Below, piece by piece: positions 50,001 through 61,200 of a DNA stretch of 64,000 nt. The notes beneath the pieces were generated by a model. The model was not told the DNA's origin, made no database searches, and was given only the letters and a program-made list of their open reading frames with translations. The stretch lies in the NCBI GenBank assembly GCA_943736015.1, contig OX031063.1, positions 20,629,501-20,693,500 of the forward strand, read 5' to 3'. The stretch is from Tridacna crocea. Taxonomy: Eukaryota; Mollusca; Bivalvia; Cardiida; Cardiidae. Numbering within the stretch: the stretch's first letter is position 1; each line of letters starts with the position of its first letter. The translations under genes and the position numbers were made by a program.

Positions 50001-52178
50001 CCTTTTTTTTCTGAAACTTTACGGAACCTTCCTGTTGACCCTTTGGCTGCTAATTGCGACTCACTTACCTTCTGCGGACAGTGTAGTTCAGGATCAGACT
50101 GCACAGAAGGTGCAGTCTGATCTTGAATCTACACTATCCGATAAGGAAATATTATTCCCCAAAATATGACTTTCATATAACAATCTCTGGATTTTTACTA
50201 ACAAAGTGAAAATTGGGCTTTAGTATTAAGCAGGATAAGGGCATTGCGATTCTCCACGGCTTTTTCTTCCCAAAAGTTAAATATGCGGACAGCTTTCTTA
50301 ACCTTTTACCATACAATCCCAAGTTTTAATGACACTGTGGAAAATGGCATTTTGGGAACATTGTCGGAAAAGAGGAAAGTGCTAATATTCTTGTTTTTTC
50401 CACAATGTTTTCTACCCTACTACTGATGAATTTCAATTTTGAATATTTAATATTGTTTTCTTCAAGTACTTTCAATTTGAACAAATCTTAAGGTGTGTTG
50501 TTTGGTAAAGATTTAAACAATGTAGGAAAAGAAGACACCCTGAAACTAGGTTTTGGTCCTTTCTTCTTCTTCGTCACAAGATTTTATACTTGTCCAAATC
50601 AATACATTTGCTGAAGAAAACATTACTTTAACTCTTGTCCGAATCGAATGCATTTGCAGACAGCAAAATAAAAGTGACAGAAAATTTGAAAATTGTTTTG
50701 TTAAGGGTAGAAAACATTGTAGGAAATGCCGGTTAATGTTTTCAAAGCCTTTATTTCCTGCGGTCTTTAGAACAGGGAATCGTTTGATACAGGGTCAAAA
50801 GATTTTATTATTTGTACATTTTTTCTTTGCATAATTTCTGCAAGTCATTGTTATGACTGTGAGCATCATGTTTGTCAACGGGTTATATTTCAAACAAGTA
50901 GAAAGTACAAAAATACAGGGGTTTGCGGATGAAATCGAGGTAATGCGTTAAAATCAGATAAATCTTAAAAGGCTTGAACCGAACAACTTCGTGATTTTAT
51001 AACCTGAAAGAAAAAGGCTATGGTAAAGTTTGTACAAATGGTATGAAATGCTGGTTAACAGCATTTTCTCCTTTTCCAACAATGTCTTCTAGCCTTTCAA
51101 AGTGGAATTTGGTGACACAAGCAACATGATCACTGTCGTCTGTAAAACGCTCTCACTAAAGACCAGTCTAAAATTCGGTTGTTTAGTGAAGGATAAAACC
51201 TCTACCACACTATCATAAGATTAATCAACGCTGAAGAATAATCCTTTTGAAAACATTGTGGTAAAAGGAGAAAATGCCGGTAACCAGCATTTTCTCCTTT
51301 TCCCACAACGTTTTCTATCCTTCCCAAAACAAATTTTAATTTTAGAACTATATTTATTTGACGTCTGCAAATGCTTTGAATTTGGACTGGTCTAAGATTT
51401 TGTCGTTTGGTAAAGAATTAAAAGCGTTATCTGGAGCCACTGTAATTCCTCCTTTAAATGGAAATACGGCGTATCTGAGGACAATCAGTGATTTCCCTTG
51501 AGATCGGCCCCTTTCGTCAAAGACGTTCAAATGAATTTTCTAAGCATCAGCTGTCTATTCGAACGCGAGGTTTTCTTTGTAAATGTAACTGTAGTTGGAT
51601 AGATGTCAGTCAACCTTACATCTCAGTGTGACAGCTTTTTCTTTCTTTCTTTCTCTCTCCCTCCCTCCCTTTTTCATTCTTTCTTTCTCACCGTCCTGTA
51701 AATTTTCCATTGCTTTGAAATTGTCGGTTCACTTCAAAAACCTTGTAACTGCAGCATAAAACAAGCTGTAATTACGAGGTTTTTGAAGTAAACCGATGAA
51801 ATGTTGCTTTTAACCACCTTTTTCGGTTCAACAAATTTCAAATATAAAAATATACTTACAAAACAATGTTAAATTTCAGAGTAACATTCTTTCGTAAAGC
51901 TTTCTTTCTCCCTCCTCCGTCTCTCCCTTTTTCTTTCTTTCTTTCTTTCTTTGTATCTCCTACCCTCCTTTTTTCTTACTTTCTTACAGTCCTGTACATT
52001 TTCCATTGCTTTGAAATCGTTGGTTCACTTCAAAAACCTCGTAACTACAGCATGAAACAAGCTGTGATTACGAGGTTTTCGAAGTAAACCGATTTTTAAC
52101 CACTTTTCCAGTTCAACAAAATTCAAATGTAAAAATATACTTACAATTTTACATTTCAAAGTAATAATCTTTCGTAAA

Positions 52179-52229
<51 letters not shown>

Positions 52230-55200
52230 CTTTCTTTCTATCTTTCTTCTATCTCCCTCCCTCCCTACCTCCATTTTCTTTTTTTCTTTCTTTCTTTCTC
52301 ACCGTTCTGTACATTTTCCATTGCTTTGAAATACTAGTAGTCGGTTCATTTCAAAAACCTTGTACTTTCAGCATGTTGAATTAAACCGATGAAATGTTGC
52401 TTTTAACTACTTTTTCAGTTTAACAAAAGTTAAATGTAGAAATATACTTACAATGATATATTTTGAAGTAACAATCTTTTGTAAAGCTTTCTCACCCCCT
52501 CCCTACCTCCTTTTTTTCTTAATTTCTTTCTCACCGTCCAGTACATTTTCCATTGCTTTGAAATCATCGGTTCACTTCTAAAACCTCGTAACTTCAGCAT
52601 GAAACAAGCTGTTATTACGAGGTTGTTGAAGTAAACCGATGAAATGTTGCTTTTAACCACTTTTTTCAGTTCAACAAAATTCAAATGAAAAAATATACTT
52701 ACGATGTTAAATTTCAAAGAAACAATCTTTCGTAAAGCTTTCTTTCTTCCTCCCTCCCTACTCCCTCCGTTTTTCTTTCTTTCTTTCTCACCGTCCTGTT
52801 CATTTTCCATTACTTTGAAATAGTCGGTTCACTTCAAAAACTTTGTTACTACAGCATGAAACAAGCTGTAATTACGAGGTTGTTGAAGTAAACTGATGAA
52901 AAGTTGCTGTTAACCACTTTTTCAGTTCAACAAAATTCAATTGTAAAAATATACGTCCCTCCTTCCCTCTTTTCTTTCTTTCTCGACGTCCTGTAAATTT
53001 TCCATTGGTTTGAAATCATCGGTTCACTTCAAAAACCTCGTTACTACAGCATGAAACAAGCTGTAATTACAAGGTTTTTTGAGGTAAACCGATGAAATGT
53101 TGCTGTTAACCACTTTCTCAGTTCAACAAAATTCAAATGTAAAAATATCCGTCCCTCCCTCCCTACCTTTTTTCTATCTTTCTTTATCACAGTCCTGTAC
53201 ATTTTCCATTACTTTGAAATAGTCGGTTCACTTCAAAAACCTCGTTACTAAAGCATGAAACAAGCTGTAATTACGAGGTATTTGAAGTAAACTGATGAAA
53301 TATTGCTGTTAACGACTTTTTCAGTTCAACAAAATTCCAATGTAAAAGTATAATTACAATGTTAAATTTCAAAGAAACAATCTTTCGTGAAGCTTTCTTT
53401 CTCACTCCCTCCCTACTCCCTCTGTATTTCTTTCTTTCTTTCTTTCTCACTGTCCTGTACATTTTCCATTACTTTGAAATCGTCGTTCACTTCAAAAACT
53501 TTGTTACTACAGCATGAAACAAACTGTTATTACGAAGTTTTTGAAGTAAACCGATGAAATGTTGCTGTTAACCACTATTTCAGTTCAACAAAATTCAACT
53601 GTAAAAATATCCATCCCTCACTCCCTCCCTTTTTTCTTTTTTTCTTTCTCGACGTCCTGTACAATTTCCATTGGTTTGAAAACATCGGTTTACTTCAAAA
53701 ACCTCGTAACTACAGCATGAAACAAGCTGTAATTACGAGGTTGTTGAAGTAAACCGATGAAATGTTGCTGTTAACCACTTTTTCAGTTCAACAAAATTCA
53801 AATCTAAAAATATACTTAAAATGTTACATTTCAAAGTAACAATCTTTCGTAAAGCTTTCTTTCTCCCTGCCTCCCTCCCTCCCTTTTTTTTCATCTCCCT
53901 CCGTCCCTCTCTTTCTCTTTCTTACTTTCTTTCTTTGTTACCGTCCTGTACCATTTCCAATGCTTTTAAATCGTCGGTTCACTTCAAAAACTACGGAACT
54001 ATAGCATGAAAAAAGCTGTGATTACGATCTTTTTTTTTTTAAGTAAACCGATGAAATGTTGCTTTTAACCACTTTTTCAGTTCAACAAAATTAAAATGTA
54101 AAAATAAACTTACGATGTTACATTTCAAAGTAACAATCTTTCGTATAGCTTCCTCCCTCCGTCCCCCCTGCCCTTTTCGTTCTTTCTTTCTCACCGTCCT
54201 GTACATTTTCCACGATTGCTTTGAAATCGTCGGTTCACTTCAAAAACCTCGTTACTATAGCACGAAACAAGCTGTAATTACGAGGTTTTAGAAGTAAACC
54301 GATGAAATGTTGCATTTAACCACTTTTTCAGTTCAACATAATTCAAATGTAAAAATATACTTACAATGTTAGATTTCAAAGTAACAATCTTTCGTAAAGC
54401 CAAGATTAATTCGTTACCAAACAAAAATATTTTGGGCTTGTCTAAATTGAAAGCAATTTGCAAATTATAAAATGAAATTACTCAATTTTTCCTTGATTGT
54501 GCAGAAAAGATAGTTGGAAAAGGAGAAAACGTTTCCAGCATTTTCTCCTTTTTCCACATTGGTTTCAAAAAGGCTTCTTTCCTTCCATCCGTTGTGGAAG
54601 AATGGAACTCAATTCCTCAAGATATTAGGAATTTGAATTCCTTGCCTTGTTTCAAAAGGTATCTGGACAATAATAGGCCATATCCAAATAAATTGTTTTT
54701 TATAGGACAAAGACGCCTTCAAATTTTGCATACTAGGTTACGAAATAATTGTAGTTCCCTAAAGCACCATCTGTACTTAAGAAATGTAGTTGACTCTCCT
54801 AACTGTGTATGTGGTGCTATAGAGACAAATGCACAATATTTCTTTGAATGTCCACTTTATGAAACTATAAGAAATAAGTTCATTCGCTCCATATCGTATT
54901 ATGAAATTACTATAGACCTTCAAACACTCCTCTTTGGAAATGATTTTCTTACTTTTCAGGAAAATGAAGAAATCTTTTTGAAAGTTCAGTCGTATATAAG
55001 GGAAAGTAAGCGTTTTAACGAATGATTTTCAAAAAGGTCCACCTCTACCTCTCCCTGTCTCTCTTTCTCTCTTTTTGTCTCTCTTTCTCCAGCTTGCTCA
55101 CCAATTTTTGTATGTATATGTCTGTTTTTTTTTTTTCTTTTTCTCATTTTCTTTATTTCTGTCATGTGGATGTTGTTGCTTTGGAAAGGGACTCTATAAG

Positions 55201-58200
55201 CTCTTATCAGCTTTCGTCCCAATCCATTTGTATGTTTATATATACAATAAAATATGTTTAAACTAAAAAGGCTTCTTCCTCAGGGTCGTAAAAAGACAAA
55301 TCAAATGAACCCTGAATGACAAAGTCCACAGAAAACCATGATAAATATCAGATTTCCTTCAAGGCACGTGAGCGGCCAGAAGTAAACAATGGTAAAAGGG
55401 TGAAAAATCTTTCTATATTTTTGTTTACACTTTATTTATTTTTAATTCTTTAAGTCATCCTAGCACTTGGCTATCACGTGACTAGCACTTGGAATCGACA
55501 CAATAACAAATTGTTGTCTTCACAATCATTCCCATACTCTTAAATGGTAGGATTTGAATCTCGATGCATTAGAACACTGGCACTGTTTACCTTGGCCGTA
55601 ACTGGGCCTTTAAAATGGCCTGTAAATCAGACGGGTCCAAAACAAAAATGCGACAGGCTAATGCCAGGATATCTTTCTCTTTCATTCAAGTTTCCGGGCT
55701 GATCAACGAGGCGCCTAAACTAGGTCTGTATTCATGACACATTTTCCCTCTCTCTCTTGTAATTGATCGATCTTGAGGAAATTCAAGTAGGAAAAACTAG
55801 TGGGGTAATGGTTATTTGAACTTTTCGGAGATGTTCCTCGATAATGAAGGCAATTCCGACGCATATTTTGTTCTGTGTACGAATGTAGAAGAGCAGTTGA
55901 CCAAGTAAATGGTCCTTTTCCCAGTATTCAGTTCAATTCGTTTAACCCTTTACCAGACGAAAAAAAAAAATGCCTTGTTCAAATTAAAAGCACTTGCAGA
56001 CGACAATTTCAATGTGATTCAAATGGTGCAAATGTTCTTTGATAGGGTAGAAAACATGGTTACCAGCATTTTTTTCCTTTTCCCACAATGTTTGCAAAAG
56101 ATTTCTTTTCCAGGAGCGTCAAAAATCGGCATTGCGTGGTAAAGGGTTAAAACGGACATTTAATTTCCTTCAAAGTTTTCTCAAAGGAGCTAAATGTGTT
56201 CGAATCTTGAGTCAAGCCCTGTGAAAATGGCGTTTAATGCATCTGCAAACAGAATATACTCATGTAATCTTCCATAGGCTGACACGGTTCGAAACATTTG
56301 GTATCATATCACTGAAATATTGTTTAACCCTTTACCAAACAATCCATGGTTTTAACGACTCTGAAAAAGAAGCCTTCTGAAAACATTGTAGGAAAAGGAG
56401 AAAATGCTTCTCAAATTCTTCCAGTTTTAATAGATCTAAAGACCAAGGACAAATGGACCTCCAACCACAAAATGCATGGCCTGATTTACATCATAGAATG
56501 AATTCAATAATGACAAAAAATCAATGATACGACTGTACATACAAATCGGTATAAGGCAAGCAAGTAAAAGCATGGAAAAAATCCTTGATAAAAGCATATT
56601 CTTGCTTTCTAATAAATTTCTTTCTGTTCTAGAAAAATGGAACCGGAAAGTTTGGTTCCTTGCGAAATGCTGGTCACCTGACTTTTTACCAGAAATGCCA
56701 CCTAATTCTTAACCAGACGACACACTTTTAGCTTGATCCAAATTGAAAGCATTTGCAGACGACGAATCAAAGGTAACTCAAAGACTACAATTTGCCTCTG
56801 GAAGGAACAAAACATTGTAGGAAAAGGAGAAAGTACCACAATGTTTTCAAAATGCTTCTTTCTCATCGTCGTTATAAGTCGGGATTGCGTGATAAAGGGT
56901 TTTAAAGAGGTGACCGCTAAGAAAAGCTTGACGGTAAATAAAATTAGTCATGTCCTCTTTAAATTTGCGAATAAGCACCAATATACTGGAAATGAAAGAC
57001 TGTCATTGTCAGAATTCTTTCGCTTTCTGTGTCAACCTCCATCTAGTTTGTACTCAAAAGCACCAAGCCATGCCCTGGCAAAAAGGAACTTAAAATGAAT
57101 CTTCGTGTTGCACTACTCTAAGTAAGTCATCACATACTAGTAATTGCTGATCCATAATATCTATTTCGTCCAACGAGCGGCTGAGTACCGAGGTAGAATG
57201 ATTTTTTGACAAATTTTATCAGTTTCAAAAAGTATCGACCCTGGTCAGCCTGTGCGGACTCTTAGCAAAAGTGTTAAACCCCCTTTTCGCAGAGCACGGA
57301 TCTAATTAGATATGTGCTTGGGACCTAGAGATTAAGAGAACTTTGTCGATATTGCTGACAATCATGGTAAAATGAAGCCTGAATTGAATTCCTACTTAGC
57401 TAAATTACTTTATCGTTTTGCGTATGTGGACACGTATAGCTTCTTCGCCTTACCCTGTACTAAAAGATCCTGTATTTTCGCCACCCTATGATATAGGCTT
57501 TTGAAAACATAGTGGAAAAAGAAGAAACCAGCATTTTCTTCTCTTTCCACGATGATTTTTACACTTTCACACAAAACAAGTATCTTAGGCTACATTTTAT
57601 TTCGAGATTGTTGGAAATCATTATTCTGCTATGACTAGGTCTTCCACAGACCTTATCTCTTATATCCAGTCCTACATAACCATGTGGATTGTTATTAAGG
57701 TCGTTCAAGCTAAACATAAGATTCGAACTCGTATCATTTCATGCCGATAATACACCCCAACACCACAGTCTCTCACTATCGAGTACTACATAAAGTGAAT
57801 TAGGAAACTCTGTATACAACTTACTTATATGAGACATTGTGATTTTATTTTCAGCAAAAAAAAGTTGAAATTGTTAAATTTTTGGATTCAATAATTGTCT
57901 GGAAAACTTTTTTTTACAACTTGCTACTTAGCAAAGCGGTGTAAGAATTGAGTTATCTAAACGGTCACAACTGTTGTTCTTTCATATAAATTATGTTTAT
58001 TTCTTTATTTTGAATTTATGGATCGGAGGCTTTTGATAGTAAGAAAACTGTACTTCTTTTCTACTGTACTTGTACCTTGACCAACTGTTACTTGAGTCGA
58101 AATTAATTCAAAAGTGAATTACATGGGAAAAAAAATGAACGTGTTGCACTCAGCAACGACAGTCTAAAAGGATATGCCAGTAACCAAAGATTCGTGACAG

Positions 58201-61200
58201 TCATTGCTGTCATTTTCCAGTCAGGACCGAATCTTGTGCCTATTTAGACATGAAGTTGTGGTATGTGGAAACATCGAAGAATCCGCAAAGAAATGAACGG
58301 ATCTGCAGGATGATCTTAGTATACAAATCTCGCAAAGAATATTTGAGATTATGACGAGTATTACATCTTAATACAAGAATAATATTATCTTTCGTGACTA
58401 AACTCATTTCGAGAAAAGCGCAGTTAGCCATGCTGTGGAAAACGAGGGTTTAATACATATATGTGATACATTTTACGGAGCAATTCAACACATTTTCTTA
58501 TCCATATACTTCATTTTGTCTGATTCATGAGGTAAACTGGTCCTTTGAGCTGCAAAAAATTATTAACCGTTAGCTGACCTGAATCGATACTTTTTGCAAA
58601 TGCATTAGGCTCCCTTTTCTCAAGGTATGCCTCAAGTATAGTTGCCTCTATTTGGGCATCTGTACACCGAGAATAAGCAAATTAACCTCTCTTATGAACG
58701 AAAGGTCATCGAGGATCATATGGAAATGTAAGCATTCACTGAGGATCGCTGAAAGACGATAGCTGTTATGAATGTCAATTTTGTCAATCATTATTGTAAG
58801 ACGATAGTAATACGAACACATTCAGTTCTAGCCCATCCCGTACTTATGGGAGAATTGGGACCTATCTGCAATAAGTTCTTTTAGGTTCCGTTCCAATAAT
58901 AGATGCCAAGAGAAGTACTTTGATTGACAAACATGTTCTGTATGAGTAATTCAGAGTTCTTGTTTTGTTATTTTCAGAAATTCACCAGTACCGATATTTA
59001 GAATGGGTGCCGAACAGAAATAGAAATACCAAGATAAGTATGTGCATAAGAATTTGAAATGCCACATTTCTTCAGAGAGATATTAAGAACGAGCTTGGAT
59101 GGGGAGAGGCAAAGACACGGATGATCGGACGGACAAACATGTACTAACAAACAAAGAAATGAATACCAGGTTTGAGTTGCCAAAACTTGCCCGATGTACT
59201 AAGTTTTGCATTTCAACTGCTCAATATAACTACATTGACATGAACACATATACACATAATCACAGAATGGATTTAACCCTTTACCAAACATTCCCCGATT
59301 TTACGACCCCTAGATAGAATTTTTTTGAAAACATTGTGGGAAAAGGAGAAATGCTGGAAACCAGCATTTTCTCCTTTTCCAACAATGTTTTCTACCCTGT
59401 TGGACACAAATTTTAATTTTTGAGTTACATTGTCGTCTGCAAAAGCTTTCCATTTGGACCAGTCTAAAAATTTTGTATATTGGTAAAGAGTTAAACTTGT
59501 GTGTGATAACTTCTTAAACTCTTTTGGTCTTTACGTTTTTCATTTCCTTTTTCTGTTTTCTTCAAGACAAGAAATGATGCTGAGAATAAAAAAACTTGAT
59601 TTAGAAAGCCCTGTATATATAATACTATTGACTGGGTTTAAGAAAGATATAAACTGGCCTATAAAGTCAAGTATATTTCTATGATCAAAGAAAATGATAA
59701 ATCTATATTAGATACATATCGATTCAGTAGGCTCTATGAATTATGAATTAATCATAAATGATATAATGATGGTATACTTATGCCTCCCGCACTCAGCCTT
59801 TAATCAGGCTTATTCGCAGTATCCCCTTTTAAAACAAATTTTTGCCCCTTATAAAAGTGTCACTTCTACGCAAACACCGTTTCCGGTACACACCATCGGA
59901 ATCTCTCACTGCAGGTAAGGAAGTGGTTTTCAGGTTTTCATTTATATATTAATATAGCACCTTTTCACGAATCGAATCAACAGATAAAAGTGACTAAATG
60001 TGTACAAGATCACAGATAAGCGTTTTCTAGTGTTACCGACCTTTTTATATTACTATTTGACCGGCTAAAGATATTGATGAAAAATCCCGAAACGGTTTGC
60101 ATGACGTCAAAAAGTGTTTGACATCGGCTGGCGCAGCAGACGGTATATCGTGCCATAGACCTTTTTTCTTTAGACATAAGGTTAATGGCTTTGGCCTTTC
60201 ATTTACGTAGAGCTGCTTAAGATGCCAAAGACAATTTTGAGAACGCTGAACTCTTAACTCAATAACCTCGAGTTTTAAGGACAAAGAGCACTTAGACTTT
60301 TGAAATCATTGAGGGAAAAGGAAAAATGCTGGTAATAAGCAGCTTTTCCTTTTTTACACAATGTTTTCCACCCTTTTCTTAAACAAGAAATTCATGAGGC
60401 AAATTTAGGCATAAATCATTCGTCGTCTACAAATGCTATTAGTTTGTAGCAGTGTTAACTTTTTTCCGTTGACCTGGCGAAGTGTTTTAAGATCCAAGCG
60501 CGGCAGACTTCACAGAAAATTAAAATATGCAGTCTGCACGCAAATCTACGCCTGTCAAGTTTTCTCGTTGCGAGACACTACGATCTATCCGGATCTTTTT
60601 GTTCTACTAAAAATGTCAGTACTTTAACAGGAAACAGACGATGGCAAGGCGATAAAAAATTTACGCGCAGTTTATCTACAGTCATTGGCGTCCAGACGTC
60701 GATCTTGTCCTCGGAAAAAGACTTCAAACAAACTGTAAAATGGTGATTTTGTTTCACTATTTCTATACTATTCCTTGTATAATTCAGTTTTATATTGGTT
60801 CCTCAAAAATCCTAATCTATAGCAACACTGTACATAGCGAACGCTGTGCTTGTTTGATGCACTTCATGGTGCATGCCAGATGAGGTTCCCCTTAACTTTT
60901 TACCAAACGATTCCAAGTTTTAAGTACCATTAAGACAGAGCCTTTCGTAAACATTGTGGGAAAAGGTGAACATGATAGTGCCAAACATTTTCTCCTTTTT
61001 CTCACAAAGTTTTCTCCCCTTTCAAAGACAAAATTCCACCATTTGATCCACATTAAATTTATCAAATTTATATGTTCTCAAATTGGAAAATTCTCATTTT
61101 CCTTTACCACAAAGGGCTAGCCCTTTGCCGTGTTCATTTTCTTTTCGTCTGCTAATGGTTCCAATTCGGTAATCAAAAAGTTTGTCATCTGGTAAAGACT

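Noticed and set aside
52448..52810. 120-codon reverse frame rich in Lys, Glu and Arg
   Set aside because: It is the purine strand of the pyrimidine tracts in the hairpin array. It looks like a charged protein only because of base composition.
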